DNA of 64,000 bases from Pareuzebyella sediminis. Lineage in GTDB: Bacteria; Bacteroidota; Bacteroidia; Flavobacteriales; Flavobacteriaceae. The position numbers were made by a program, and so were the translations under genes. Under the pieces are notes generated by a model. That model had not been told where the DNA came from. It worked only from the letters and a program-made list of their open reading frames with translations, and searched no databases. Positions 37,068 to 47,152 of the stretch are shown here, piece by piece. The first letter of the stretch is position 1; every line of letters begins with the position of its first letter. Location: assembly GCF_008367235.1 (NCBI RefSeq), contig NZ_VTZS01000006.1, forward strand, positions 268,058 through 332,057, written 5' to 3'.

Positions 37068-40000
37068 ATGAAAAACTTTTGCACTCAAGTGCTTATCCTG
37101 CTTATAATGGGGATTTCCTTTTCCCATGCACAGGAAAAAACGGTGACCGGCACCATTATTGATCAAGACGGTATACCACTACCCGGTGTAAGCATTCTAG
37201 TAAAAAATACGACAAGAGGTGTACAATCCGATTTTGACGGAAACTATACCATTCAAGCTTCTGAAGGTGAGGTTTTGGTTTTTTCGTATTTAGGCCAAAA
37301 AACGGAGCAGCGTACTATAAACAGCTCCAACACTCTTAATGTGCAAATGGAGCAGGATGCACAGGCCCTTGAGGAAGTCGTAGTCACCGCTTTCGGAAAA
37401 ACGAAACAGAAGAAATCATTAGGCTATGCCACTGTATCGGTAACTGCAAAAGATCTAACCGAGGTAACGAATACCAATCCCTTCGAATCCCTTTCAGGAA
37501 AGGTAGCGGGCGTTGATATTACTGTTCCCGCGCAACCAGGAGCATCGGCCAAAGTCATTTTAAGGGGGTTTAGTTCACTGGGGTCCAATTCTCCGTTGTA
37601 TATCGTAGACGGATCACCGATAAGCAATGCCAACAATAGAGGAAGCAACCCCAATAATCTCAGCACGGATGCCACCCGTACGTATGATGCCGGTAACGGG
37701 CTTAATGATATAGACCCTAACAATATTGCAAGTATGACTGTTTTAAAAGGTGCAGCGGCTGCAGCTATTTATGGGTCAAGGGCTTCCAACGGGGCTATCA
37801 TCATCACCACAAAAAGAGGACTTGAAGGTCAAAAACTACGCGTCGATATCTCGACGGCAACGGACTTCTCAGAGGTCGGACGGCTACCCAATTATCAGAA
37901 CGATTTTGGCCAAGGGTGGGCAGGACAAAGCTATTCAAGGGGAACCGATGCCAGTAATGAAAATGGCTCATGGGGTGCCCCTTTCGATGGCAAAATAAGA
38001 ACATGGGGAAATATTGTTGACAATGCCCAGCAAATCAAGCCCTATGTGGCCTTAGAAGATAATGTAAAAGACTTCTTTGAGGTCGGAACCGCCTTCACCA
38101 ATTCCGTGCGTTTGAGCGGGGGAGGCGAAATAACCAACTATTCCTTAATATTTACAGATACTAACAGCGACGGGGTTATACCTACGGAGACGGATGCCTT
38201 CAACCGAAAAGTTTTTAACCTCACTGCGGGAATCAAGGGAAAGCGCTTTAGGGCACGAACCGTCGCCAATTACATTACCCGAGACCAAAATATAGTAAAC
38301 ACCGGCCAGAGCGATAATGCCGGCGAAGGTGAGAACCTCGTACAAGAAATCATTCAAATACCTCGAGATATCAGTATTTTGGATTTAAGGGATTATGAAA
38401 ACAATCCCTTTAATACAAACGACAATTTTTATACCCCTTATTCGAGAAATCCATGGTGGACCATCAACGAGAACAAAACATTTTTTGAGACCAATCGATT
38501 TTTCGGTAATGTCAATTTGGCTTACGACCTTCTTCCCAATCTGGTACTTACGGCGCAAGTCGGTGCGGATATTAGCAACAATACCCTCAAAAGCTATGGA
38601 GCGATTATCACCTACACCCCAGGTTCACCAAATGCCATTGATGGTGCCACCAACAATGCCGGCGGTGTGACCGAAGGTAAAAATGATAGAAAGGAATATG
38701 ATTCTTTTGTGACCCTCGATTACAATTCCGTTTTTTTTAATGATTTCTCCTTTAATGCAACCTTGGGTGCTGCCTACAACGAAATTTCAACGAACTTTCT
38801 TAGTGTCTCCATTACCGACCTAAGTGTTCCCAATTTCTATGAGCTTACCAATACAGCTGGCCGTCAGGTCGCTACCCAATCCGACACTAAACGCAGAATT
38901 TATGGCCTCTTCGGTTCGGCTGAAGTGGGATATAAGGATAGGGTATTTTTAACCCTCACAGGACGAAATGACTGGTCTTCTACCTTACCCGTCGATGCCA
39001 ATTCGTACTTCTACCCATCGGTAGCGCTGAGTGGGGTAGTTATTGAAAATGATAACACTTTCGCTAAACTAAGGGCCTCCTACGCAAAGGTCGCTAAAGA
39101 TACGGGGCCATATGCCACGGCCAATACCTTGATACAAGCCGGAGTACTATTCGATTTTGGCCAAATCAACTTTCCCATTGCAGGTCAAAATGCTTTTGAA
39201 CTGAGTGGAATTCTAGGAAACCCCGACCTAAAACCCGAAATCACCAGGGAATATGAATTTGGTGCCGAAATCGACCTATTCAACCGACGGGTAAATATAG
39301 ATGCCGCCTACTATAATAAAGATACCGAAGGAGTAATCATTAATCGACCTTTGGCCCGAAGTACAGGTTACCTGTCGACCACTGGAAACTTTATCGACCT
39401 GAATAACAAGGGTATTGAGTTGAGTTTGGGGATAGTACCCGTGCAAACCGAAAATTTCTCTTGGAATCTCAACTATACGTTTACTAAAAATGAAAATGAA
39501 GTGACCGACATAGCCGAGGGTCTTTCGGAAATACTGATCAATAGTGCATTTGCCGTAAACTTCTATGCCGAAAAAGGAAGACCATTAGGGGTGTATAAAA
39601 CCAGGGTCGCCTCTACCACTCCAGATGGACAAATCATTGTCGACCCCGCATCCGGTATTCCTGTACAAACTGATACCGAACAAGAAATCGGTACCTCCCA
39701 GCGCGATTTCATTATGGGACTCAAGAATTCCTTGCGATACAAAAACCTAACCTTGGCGGCCAGCCTCGATTGGAAACAAGGCGGCGAAATGTACTCTTAC
39801 ACCGCCCGATTGTTAGGTTTTACAGGAAATTCAATTCCGACCATCTACAATGAAAGATCCCCGTTCATCGTACCGAATTCGGTCAATGACAATGGCGATG
39901 GAACGTATTCTGAAAATGTGACCCCTATTGATTATATCAACGTCACCGGCTTCTATAGTTCCTCAAATAATGGAAGCATTGAAGAATCCCACGTTATAGA

Positions 40001-40253
40001 CAAGACTTTTGTCCGACTTCGGGATATGTCCTTAACCTATACTATTCCAAGAGATTTTGTGGAAAAATTGGGAGTGAGTGCCGCCTCGTTCAGCGTATAC
40101 GGGAAAAATTTGGCCCTATGGACACCGAAAAGCAACCCCTACATAGACCCCGAAGTATCTACCTTCGGCGATGATCTGGCCAGTGAATTTGGGGAATTCG
40201 CAGGAAATCCGACCCAACGTACGTACGGATTCGCATTTAAAGTTTCCTTTTAA
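37068..40253 (+). CDS. SusC/RagA-family TonB-linked outer-membrane transporter
   Basis: A 1061-residue transporter. Residues 1-21 are a signal peptide (ending SHAQ). Residues about 24-100 are the carboxypeptidase-regulatory-like domain (GTIIDQDGIPLPGVSI, SDFDGNYTI). The TonB-box region EEVVVTAFG at about 102-110 precedes the plug domain (about 115-225), which includes VILRGFSSLGSN, PLYIVDGSPI and the plug motif TVLKGAAAAAIYGSRASNG. The rest is the 22-strand barrel ending in a phenylalanine. With SusD it imports large ligands, energised by TonB. Confidence 0.95.
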   Translation: MKNFCTQVLILLIMGISFSHAQEKTVTGTIIDQDGIPLPGVSILVKNTTRGVQSDFDGNYTIQASEGEVLVFSYLGQKTEQRTINSSNTLNVQMEQDAQALEEVVVTAFGKTKQKKSLGYATVSVTAKDLTEVTNTNPFESLSGKVAGVDITVPAQPGASAKVILRGFSSLGSNSPLYIVDGSPISNANNRGSNPNNLSTDATRTYDAGNGLNDIDPNNIASMTVLKGAAAAAIYGSRASNGAIIITTKRGLEGQKLRVDISTATDFSEVGRLPNYQNDFGQGWAGQSYSRGTDASNENGSWGAPFDGKIRTWGNIVDNAQQIKPYVALEDNVKDFFEVGTAFTNSVRLSGGGEITNYSLIFTDTNSDGVIPTETDAFNRKVFNLTAGIKGKRFRARTVANYITRDQNIVNTGQSDNAGEGENLVQEIIQIPRDISILDLRDYENNPFNTNDNFYTPYSRNPWWTINENKTFFETNRFFGNVNLAYDLLPNLVLTAQVGADISNNTLKSYGAIITYTPGSPNAIDGATNNAGGVTEGKNDRKEYDSFVTLDYNSVFFNDFSFNATLGAAYNEISTNFLSVSITDLSVPNFYELTNTAGRQVATQSDTKRRIYGLFGSAEVGYKDRVFLTLTGRNDWSSTLPVDANSYFYPSVALSGVVIENDNTFAKLRASYAKVAKDTGPYATANTLIQAGVLFDFGQINFPIAGQNAFELSGILGNPDLKPEITREYEFGAEIDLFNRRVNIDAAYYNKDTEGVIINRPLARSTGYLSTTGNFIDLNNKGIELSLGIVPVQTENFSWNLNYTFTKNENEVTDIAEGLSEILINSAFAVNFYAEKGRPLGVYKTRVASTTPDGQIIVDPASGIPVQTDTEQEIGTSQRDFIMGLKNSLRYKNLTLAASLDWKQGGEMYSYTARLLGFTGNSIPTIYNERSPFIVPNSVNDNGDGTYSENVTPIDYINVTGFYSSSNNGSIEESHVIDKTFVRLRDMSLTYTIPRDFVEKLGVSAASFSVYGKNLALWTPKSNPYIDPEVSTFGDDLASEFGEFAGNPTQRTYGFAFKVSF

Positions 40254-40273
40254 CAATACCTAAAAATCAGATA

Positions 40274-41803
40274 ATGATGAAAATTATACTTCGCTTTCTC
40301 GTGCTAATGACCTTTTTGGTTTCTTGCGAGCAACAATTGGATATCAATAGGGACCCCGATCTGCTGGACCCTGAGGGAGTGGCTATATCTTCGGAAATCG
40401 CGGCCGGCATCATTGGCGTGGCAGGTGCCCATGCGTCATCTATTTCGTTTGTCGGAGGGGTCTGGTCACAATTCTGGTCGCAAAGTCTTTCTTCAAGCCA
40501 ATACAGGAACGTTGATAACTATACGGTGGGCACTAATGATTATGAAAGGGCCTGGTCAAATAGTTACGATGCCTTGAGTGATATAAGGAATGCAAAAAAA
40601 ATTGCGTTGGAAAGGGAAAATTGGAACTACTATCTTATCGCTACCTGTCTAGAAAACTACACCTTCCAGATTTTAACGGACTTTTATGGGGACATTCCTT
40701 ATGAAGAAGCAAATGATCCGACCAACTTTACCCCTCATTTTAATACTGGGGAAGAAATCTACGATTTGATGATTGTAGAACTCAATGATGCCCTAAGCCG
40801 TAATTTAGAATCTTCATCCTTACCTGCCCCCGGCAGCGATGACTTCATTTTTGGAGGAAATATGGCCCATTGGATTGAATTCGCCAATACCCTGAAGCTC
40901 AAAATATTTCTAAGACAGACCGAAGCCAGACCCGATATTGCGGCTACCGGAATTACTGCCATGATCAATTCCAACGCCCCATTTTTGACAGTGGATGCCG
41001 GTATAGGGCTAGGAGGTGATGTTTTCATAGATGAAGCCAGTCTTAGTAATCCGCTCTATGAAAGCGACAGGCGACAATTGAATACCCAGAACAATTTAAG
41101 GGCAAGTACCACCATGTGGTCATTCTTGAGTGAAAATATGGATCCAAGATTAGAGGCTTTTTACCAAACGGAAGATACCGCTGGAGACCCTCTTGGACCA
41201 TTAGATCAAGGCGATTACAATAGTTTGGCACCTCCGGCAACCATTTCCTTGGCCGACATTAGCCCATTATCTCCCGTGTATTTCATCAGTGCGGCCCAAA
41301 GCTACTTTATGCAGGCCGAGGCTATGGAACGATATAATGGGGGGGCCGGTGCCAAAGAACTCTACGACGCCGGTGTTCGGGCAGCCTTTGAAAAAAGTCC
41401 GAATTTCTATGATAATTCAAAGGCAGAGGCCAGCCAGACCTGGGTCTTTTCAGAACCCTACGACAGTTCCGTCTTCATAGCTCCTGGAGGGGCGTACGAA
41501 TATCCGAGTACGGGTACTTTTGAGGAAAAATTGGAAAACATCATCGTACAAAAATGGATTTCTTGCTATCCCGATCAAGGCTATGAATCTTTTTTCGAGC
41601 AACATAGAACAGGCTATCCTGAAATTTCTCCAGTACCACAATCCGATGAAAACTATGTGGCGGGCGAATGGGCCTATTCGGTAGAAGGGTTGACAGGAGG
41701 GGTTTTTCCCCAAAGATTGGTCTATCCGAATACGGAAATCTCAAGAAATTCGAATGCACCGGCAATTGTAGCAATTACGGTTCCTATTTGGTGGAATGAT
41801 TAA
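40274..41803 (+). CDS. SusD/RagB-family ligand-binding lipoprotein
   Basis: A 509-residue lipoprotein with signal ending VSC (C18-19). It carries a TPR-rich SusD fold; typical blocks are WNYYLIATCLENYTFQILTD, DFYGDIPYEEA and FISAAQSYFMQAEAMERY. It sits over the SusC barrel as a lid. It is 20 bases downstream of susC. Its long middle insert and the absence of nearby glycoside hydrolases say nothing definite about the ligand. Confidence 0.93.
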   Translation: MMKIILRFLVLMTFLVSCEQQLDINRDPDLLDPEGVAISSEIAAGIIGVAGAHASSISFVGGVWSQFWSQSLSSSQYRNVDNYTVGTNDYERAWSNSYDALSDIRNAKKIALERENWNYYLIATCLENYTFQILTDFYGDIPYEEANDPTNFTPHFNTGEEIYDLMIVELNDALSRNLESSSLPAPGSDDFIFGGNMAHWIEFANTLKLKIFLRQTEARPDIAATGITAMINSNAPFLTVDAGIGLGGDVFIDEASLSNPLYESDRRQLNTQNNLRASTTMWSFLSENMDPRLEAFYQTEDTAGDPLGPLDQGDYNSLAPPATISLADISPLSPVYFISAAQSYFMQAEAMERYNGGAGAKELYDAGVRAAFEKSPNFYDNSKAEASQTWVFSEPYDSSVFIAPGGAYEYPSTGTFEEKLENIIVQKWISCYPDQGYESFFEQHRTGYPEISPVPQSDENYVAGEWAYSVEGLTGGVFPQRLVYPNTEISRNSNAPAIVAITVPIWWND

Positions 41804-41819
41804 TGTAAAATTAAAAAGA

Positions 41820-42452
41820 ATGAAAAAACTATGCATAGCACTGTCGTTTCTTGGTCTAGCCTTCAATATTGCATGTGATGGTGAAGAAACGAACGATGTC
41901 AGTCTTGTCACTAATTATGCGACCGTAGAAATTATAGGCAACAGAACGACGGTAATCAATGTTGGCGAACCCTATACCGATCCGGGTGCCACCTCTGAAA
42001 TTGCCGGAACCCCTGCCGAATATACGACTAGCGGAACCGTTGACACTTCGACACCTGGCGTATATACCCTAACCTATGAAACTATCAATGTGGACGGTTT
42101 TGCCGCATCTGCCAGACGGGTGGTGGTGGTTCTGGACACCGAACCCAGTGCGTTTGATCTAAGCGGGAGTTGGGCAAGAACCAATGGTAGTCCCGCCACT
42201 ATCGTAAAGATTTCGGATCGTGAATATACCCATAACAATGCAGGAGGTGTGGAAGGAGAAAATCAACTAATGGTAACTTTCTATAATGTTGACGACGACC
42301 TGCTCTATATCCCCTATCAAGAAAATGCATCGGCTTCCGGCATAAGTGTAGAAAGTCTTGATGGCGTATTAGTAGATAATAATAACTTCACTTGGGACTT
42401 AAATGCAAGTGCTTTTTATGGCACTTTTACCAGGGTATTCGAGAGACAATAA
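41820..42452 (+). CDS. Lipoprotein with bacterial Ig-like (DUF5011/DUF5012-type) domain, SusCD-associated
   Basis: About 210 residues from the ATG at 41820; the ATG at 41796 would overlap susD. The signal ends NIAC. Residues 35-110 form an Ig-like domain (INVGEPYTDPGATSEIAG, STPGVYTLTYETINVDG), typical of DUF5011/5012 proteins placed after SusD. The C-terminal half (FDLSGSWARTNG...) looks like a small beta barrel. It is probably a surface lipoprotein that helps bind the SusCD ligand. It follows susD by 16 bases. Confidence 0.78.
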   Translation: MKKLCIALSFLGLAFNIACDGEETNDVSLVTNYATVEIIGNRTTVINVGEPYTDPGATSEIAGTPAEYTTSGTVDTSTPGVYTLTYETINVDGFAASARRVVVVLDTEPSAFDLSGSWARTNGSPATIVKISDREYTHNNAGGVEGENQLMVTFYNVDDDLLYIPYQENASASGISVESLDGVLVDNNNFTWDLNASAFYGTFTRVFERQ

Positions 42453-42464
42453 AAATAGAATCAT

Positions 42465-42953
42465 ATGAAAAAAGTAATCAGAATATTTCTTTTGCTTGGC
42501 ACTATACACCTTTTTATTTCTTGTGATGAGGGAGGAGATCCCGATCCCGGGGCCACAATGGTCGTCGCCATGTCGGGCGATTGGTTCGTACAAACTTTCG
42601 TTGGTGAAACCTTGGTCGCCGATTATGCGCGAATCTCGACCTATAATACCTCAGCCAACGACGGAACAGAAATATGGATCGATGATCATGGGAACATATG
42701 GGACTTTAAGGTTAAAAGTCCGATCAACCTAAGCGATTTGACCTTTTCAGGCGACGACTTGAACAGTGATGTCGATGGGTATGTGGTATCGGTAGACATC
42801 TCTAATGGAACTATTGTAGAAGACGGGGCTACCACGACCGGTGGGAATACTGCCGACCGCATCGCTTTCGATGCAGAGTTTTCCGATGACCCTGGAACCG
42901 TCTACACCATGATAGGATACAAACGAAATGGGCTATTGGAAGATGAGCATTAA
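42465..42953 (+). CDS. Lipid_bd-type surface lipoprotein, SusCD-associated
   Basis: A 162-residue lipoprotein with signal ending FISC. The body (MSGDWFVQTFVG, STYNTSANDGTEIWIDDHGNIWDFK, DGTYxxS-like strands, DRIAFDAEFSDDPGT) matches the lipid-binding-like / putative hydrolase family (PF12888-type) found in Bacteroidota Sus-like loci. No catalytic residues can be identified. It is the last gene of the susC-susD-DUF5012-Lipid_bd operon, 12 bases after its neighbour. Confidence 0.75.
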   Translation: MKKVIRIFLLLGTIHLFISCDEGGDPDPGATMVVAMSGDWFVQTFVGETLVADYARISTYNTSANDGTEIWIDDHGNIWDFKVKSPINLSDLTFSGDDLNSDVDGYVVSVDISNGTIVEDGATTTGGNTADRIAFDAEFSDDPGTVYTMIGYKRNGLLEDEH

Positions 42954-43127
42954 AACAACAATGGTGCTATTAGTTCTGACAATATATAGTCGTTCGAAAC
43001 CGTTAGCATCTTATAAGGAAAGCCTGAGTAAATATCCGTCGGAAAAGTAAATGTTGATAAGTGCTTCCTGTCTTACGTAGAATATTGCCTTACTTTACAT
43101 AAAAATAATCAACTTAATACCTGTAAA

Positions 43128-43218
43128 GCAACCCTGAAAATACTTCTAAAAAAATCTTCAGTCTCATTTTTTAGGGTACATTATTTGAATTAGCTATCAA
43201 AATAAATTCAGGGTTGCA
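43128..43218. repeat. Spaced 11-nt inverted repeat in the gap after the Sus operon
   Basis: GCAACCCTGAA (43128-43138) and TTCAGGGTTGC (43208-43218) are perfect inverted repeats 69 bases apart in the 298-base gap between converging genes. Could form a long hairpin or flank a binding site. No gene is seen in the gap. Confidence 0.5.
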
Positions 43219-43251
43219 TTTTACATTTAGCGGGAAATCATAGGTATTGTA

Positions 43252-43755
43252 CTATTCTATTTTATGATACAGCCCGTCGAATAACACCGTAATAACCTGC
43301 CCTTCCTCCAATACCTCCCATTGCTGGCGTACCGTTCCGTTATCGTTCAACGTCCAGGTTATTCGATTCTTAACGATTTGGTCTTCTGGCGTACTTTTTT
43401 CTTCTGAGGATAATATCATCTGATTCCCCTTTCTATTACCACTTAATTTTAGATGACCTCCAGAGTTATCGATCCAAAGCTGTTCCCATTGTTCATTTTC
43501 ACCATTGTAGAAATTAAGACTGGTACCTGTAGATTTTCCATTAGAGGAGATCCACCTTTCCCTAAGCGCACAACCACCTTCCACCTTTTCAATCGTATTT
43601 TTTCCGACAAGGTTCCCGTTGGAATCAGTCACCGTCCAGGTACCCACCCAAAAATCAAATGAATGATAAGCATCGGAGCAGCAAACACAGGCATCCTTCT
43701 GACTGAATGCAATGGCCCCGTAGGTCATAAATAATATAACAATCAGCTTTTTCAT
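43252..43755 (-). CDS. Exported calycin-like protein (DUF1579-like)
   Basis: A 167-residue exported protein (signal ends AFSQ). The start of the mature chain is cysteine-rich (DACVCC), followed by FDFWVGTWTVTDSNGN, a motif shared with DUF1579 and other lipocalin-like domains. The remainder is beta strands ending LFDGLYHKIE. The function is not known. The cysteines could bind a metal or make a disulfide. It is monocistronic. Confidence 0.65.
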   Translation of the reverse strand: MKKLIVILFMTYGAIAFSQKDACVCCSDAYHSFDFWVGTWTVTDSNGNLVGKNTIEKVEGGCALRERWISSNGKSTGTSLNFYNGENEQWEQLWIDNSGGHLKLSGNRKGNQMILSSEEKSTPEDQIVKNRITWTLNDNGTVRQQWEVLEEGQVITVLFDGLYHKIE

Positions 43756-43782
43756 AATGTGTCTAAAACCTAGCGAAAGATA

Positions 43783-44568
43783 CTAGTTCTTGAAACTTGA
43801 CACGTACCCGATTACAAATTTGTTGAAGAAATCAGGTTGTTCCACGTTGACCACGTGACCGCATTGTTCAATAGTCAACAAACTAGATAGACTCTGTTTT
43901 TTAACCATTTTTTTCACCGAGGAAAGAAAGAGATAATCTTCCCCTCCCATTACATAGAGGGTCGGAATCTTTATATCTGCCGTTCTAAAAAGTCGTAATA
44001 AAGGACCTATCTGCGATCCCATGCGGTACCATCGTATAAATTCTTTCTGGTATAATTTCTTCGCTTCCCTTACGAACAACAAGCGAGATTCTTTATGGTT
44101 GCTATCGGGCATTATGGCAAATGTAAAAAGCTTATAAAGCCATATGTAGGGCACCATGGATTTAAACATATTTCCAAAGACCATCAACATTCTAAAACGA
44201 AGGTCTAAGCGAATAATAGCACCTCCCATAACCATACTTACTACTCTATTAGGGTGCCGCTCGGCGAGGTTTCGTATAAGCACCGTACCCAGCGAAATCC
44301 CCACAAAATGTGATTTTTCTATATGAAGATGATCGAGAACCTCGACGATATCTTCGGTAATATAGTCAAACGTATATTTTGAATTGAATGCATCGCGTAT
44401 ACCGGGTTGTGAATCACCGTGTCCCCTCAAATCGAGCAACAAAACATTAAAATGAGTCTTGAACTCGCGAACTTGCTTGTACCATATAGAAGAACTTCCT
44501 CCGGCGCCATGTATAAAGGTCACCCAAGTGCTTGATTCTTGGTGTAAATAAGTGGTGTAATTAAGCAA
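43783..44568 (-). CDS. Alpha/beta-hydrolase fold protein
   Basis: About 261 residues starting from a TTG at 44568 (MLNYTTYLH-like start); the upstream TTG at 44607 adds 13 residues of doubtful value. FIHGAGGSSSIW is the oxyanion-hole loop, LDLRGHGDSQPG follows, and the nucleophile elbow is VGISLGT. The acid/base residues are D in VMGGEDYLF and H in EQCGHVVNVE. It hydrolyses an ester or similar small molecule. Nothing nearby narrows the substrate. Confidence 0.88.
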   Translation of the reverse strand: MLNYTTYLHQESSTWVTFIHGAGGSSSIWYKQVREFKTHFNVLLLDLRGHGDSQPGIRDAFNSKYTFDYITEDIVEVLDHLHIEKSHFVGISLGTVLIRNLAERHPNRVVSMVMGGAIIRLDLRFRMLMVFGNMFKSMVPYIWLYKLFTFAIMPDSNHKESRLLFVREAKKLYQKEFIRWYRMGSQIGPLLRLFRTADIKIPTLYVMGGEDYLFLSSVKKMVKKQSLSSLLTIEQCGHVVNVEQPDFFNKFVIGYVSSFKN

Positions 44569-44936
44569 AATGTTCTCGTAAATTCTTCCCAATAGGAAAC
44601 CTTGCAATGTATTAAATCTTTCGATTCATTTTTAATCCAAATAGAAAATAACATCGCTTTAACGTATATATTGAATACACAGGCCGTAAAACGTAAGATA
44701 ACACCTATTAAATTGAAGGTCAGCATAGTAGTTCGCAGTAAAGTGTCGAAAGGCCCAACTTGGGCTTGAATGGATAAAAAGCTGATTTTTAACAAAAAAA
44801 CCGAGTCATTTCCATTTCAAGTGTCATCCCACTGTTAAAAAATCATCAATAGAACCGATTTTTAATCAAATACGACGAATTGAAAGATCCAAAAGTAGTA
44901 TTACGCCGTATATTTGAAAGAATCATTTGTAAGACT
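44569..44936. other. Gap upstream of a small gene
   Basis: About 370 bases without a convincing gene. A perfect TATATTTG (44909-44916) near the right end may be the -7 element of the small gene at 44937. Confidence 0.4.
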
Positions 44937-45134
44937 ATGGAAAATCAATATTGTAAAGTAGGAAGTGTTACCCCTATTGCTGCCAATAGAAATGCTATAG
45001 CGCTATTGGAATACCAATACAAAAACTTCTTGGAAAAGGCTAGCAGCTTAGAGTATACCGATGCCAAATTGGTGGAGTTTTTTGAACATAAAGCTCAAAA
45101 AATCAATAGAATATTAGAGAATATGATGAAGTAA
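44937..45134 (+). CDS. Small helical protein of unknown function
   Basis: Started at the ATG at 44937, it encodes 65 residues of mostly basic and hydrophobic helix (YQYKNFLEKASSLEYTDAKL). A longer frame begins at a TTG at 44880, but a TATATTTG promoter element lies inside it. There is one cysteine in YCKVGSV. I know no family. It converges on pyrF. Confidence 0.5.
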   Translation: MENQYCKVGSVTPIAANRNAIALLEYQYKNFLEKASSLEYTDAKLVEFFEHKAQKINRILENMMK

Positions 45135-45146
45135 ACACTTCCTCAA

Positions 45147-45956
45147 TTACATAAACGAAGCCATCTGATTTTGTAGCTTCTCAGCTTCTTTAGCGGCCTG
45201 CGCCGCAAAATCTTTTTTGTTAGAGGCATAAATGATTCCTCTTGAAGAATTTATAAGTAACCCAATATTTCGGGTCATACCATATTCGCAAACCTCCTTT
45301 AAGCTCCCTCCTTGCGCCCCGACCCCAGGCACCAATAAAAAGCTATCCGGCACTATTTTTCTTATCTCCTTCAAGAAATCGGCTTTGGTAGCTCCTATCA
45401 CGTACATTAAATTTTCAGAATTCTTATATGTTTTTGAAGTCTCAAGCACCTCCTTATAGAGTTCCTTTCCGTCGACAATTTTAGTTTGAAAATCAAACGC
45501 TCCTTTATTAGATGTCAATGCCAGTAAAATGGTGTGCTTGTTTTTGAAAGCTAAAAAAGGTTCTACCGAATCACGCCCCATATACGGGGCAATGGTAATC
45601 GAATCAAAATTCATTTCTTCAAAAAATGCCTTGGCATACCTTGTAGACGTATTGCCGATATCGCCCCGTTTGGCATCTGCTATTGTAAAAATTTCAGGGT
45701 AGGTATCGTTGAGGTATTCAATAGTTTTTTTCAAAGACTGCCAACCCTTGGTTCCGTACGTTTCATAAAAGGCAGTATTGGGCTTGTAGGCCACACATAA
45801 ATGATGTGTCGCATCGATTATCGCTTTATTGAAAGCAAAGATAGGGTCTTCAAGCTCCAGCAGGTGCGCCGGTATTTTCTCCATATCGGTATCAAGACCG
45901 ATACATAAAAATGATTTCTTTTGATATATCTGCGAAATAAGCTGTTTTAATTCCAA
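45147..45956 (-). CDS. pyrF: Orotidine 5'-phosphate decarboxylase
   Basis: A 269-residue enzyme of the type 2 (bacterial/archaeal long) OMP decarboxylase class that makes UMP in pyrimidine synthesis. The diagnostic motif is [11 protein letters not shown], which contains the catalytic Asp-Lys-Asp set; [10 protein letters not shown] is the phosphate-binding end. It starts at a TTG (45956) 42 bases after the prfA stop and is probably co-transcribed with it. Confidence 0.95.
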   Translation of the reverse strand: MELKQLISQIYQKKSFLCIGLDTDMEKIPAHLLELEDPIFAFNKAIIDATHHLCVAYKPNTAFYETYGTKGWQSLKKTIEYLNDTYPEIFTIADAKRGDIGNTSTRYAKAFFEEMNFDSITIAPYMGRDSVEPFLAFKNKHTILLALTSNKGAFDFQTKIVDGKELYKEVLETSKTYKNSENLMYVIGATKADFLKEIRKIVPDSFLLVPGVGAQGGSLKEVCEYGMTRNIGLLINSSRGIIYASNKKDFAAQAAKEAEKLQNQMASFM

Positions 45957-45998
45957 AATTTTGGCTTGAGGTTTTTGTTCGATTACCGTGGATCGTGG

Positions 45999-47075
45999 TT
46001 AAAAGATTTCGGAAGCTTCTTTTAATTTTTCGGTATTCTCGACCAGACTTAACTCATCGATGATTTTTTGTATGTCACCGTCAATAATATTCTGAAGGTC
46101 ATAAAGGGTCAATCCTATACGATGGTCCGTCACTCGGCCCTGAGGATAATTGTAGGTTCTAATTTTCGCAGAGCGGTCTCCGCTACTTACCTGTGAATTT
46201 CTTTTGGCCGCATCTTCTTCCTGCTTTTTTGCCAGCTCCAGGTCATATAGACGAGAGCGCAAAACCCTAAAGGCCTTTTCTTTGTTCTTATGCTGTGATT
46301 TTTGGTCTTGACACTGAGCCACCAACCCTGTAGGAACGTGTGTCAACCGCACCGCCGAATACGTGGTATTTACCGATTGTCCCCCAGGCCCTGACGAACA
46401 GAAATAATCAATACGCACATCTTTGGGGTCTATCTGTACGTCAAAATCTTCAGCCTCGGGAAGCACCATAACCGTAGCGGCGCTGGTATGTACCCGACCT
46501 TGGGTTTCCGTTTGGGGTACCCGCTGTACCCGATGGACACCGGCCTCAAACTTCAAGGTACCGTACACATCTTGCCCATTGACCTCGAATTGAATTTCTT
46601 TGTACCCCCCACTTGTACCTTCACTAAGGTCGATGACATTGGTCTTCCAGCCCTTTGATTCGCAATATTTGGTATACATACGGAAAAGGTCACCTGCAAA
46701 AATACTAGCTTCGTCCCCTCCCGTACCGGCACGAATCTCAACGACGACATCTTTGGCATCTTCGGGATCTTTAGGAATGAGCATCATCTTTATCTCTTCC
46801 TCAAGATTGGGCAGTTGGGTCTTGGCTTCTTCATATTGCATTTTTGCCATTTCGAGCATTTCGGTATCGCTCCCGTCTGCTATAATCTCTTCCGCCTCCC
46901 TTAAATTATCGGTCACCTCAATATACTGATCGCGCTTTGCTACCAGATCCTTTAGATCGGAGTATTCCTTCGTCAATTCAACATACCGCTTCTGATCGGC
47001 GATAATATCCGGCTGGATAATCAGGTCGGAGACCTCATCGAACCGTTGTTTTACAATGTTGAGTTTATCTAACAT
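45999..47075 (-). CDS. prfA: Peptide chain release factor 1
   Basis: A 358-residue class I release factor for UAA/UAG. The catalytic GGQ is in [12 protein letters not shown], where the Gln is normally methylated. [12 protein letters not shown] and [11 protein letters not shown] are typical of the second domain. The codon-recognition motif for RF1 (PxT) is present as the PTG in HVPTGLV plausible region but I do not assign it with certainty. The length is standard. Upstream is the DUF3570 gene. Confidence 0.95.
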   Translation of the reverse strand: MLDKLNIVKQRFDEVSDLIIQPDIIADQKRYVELTKEYSDLKDLVAKRDQYIEVTDNLREAEEIIADGSDTEMLEMAKMQYEEAKTQLPNLEEEIKMMLIPKDPEDAKDVVVEIRAGTGGDEASIFAGDLFRMYTKYCESKGWKTNVIDLSEGTSGGYKEIQFEVNGQDVYGTLKFEAGVHRVQRVPQTETQGRVHTSAATVMVLPEAEDFDVQIDPKDVRIDYFCSSGPGGQSVNTTYSAVRLTHVPTGLVAQCQDQKSQHKNKEKAFRVLRSRLYDLELAKKQEEDAAKRNSQVSSGDRSAKIRTYNYPQGRVTDHRIGLTLYDLQNIIDGDIQKIIDELSLVENTEKLKEASEIF

Positions 47076-47152
47076 AGTCTTTCTTCACTTAAGGAGCGAA
47101 TTTACGATAAATTTGTACATTTAATGATATCCGTACCAACGGATACTTTCCT

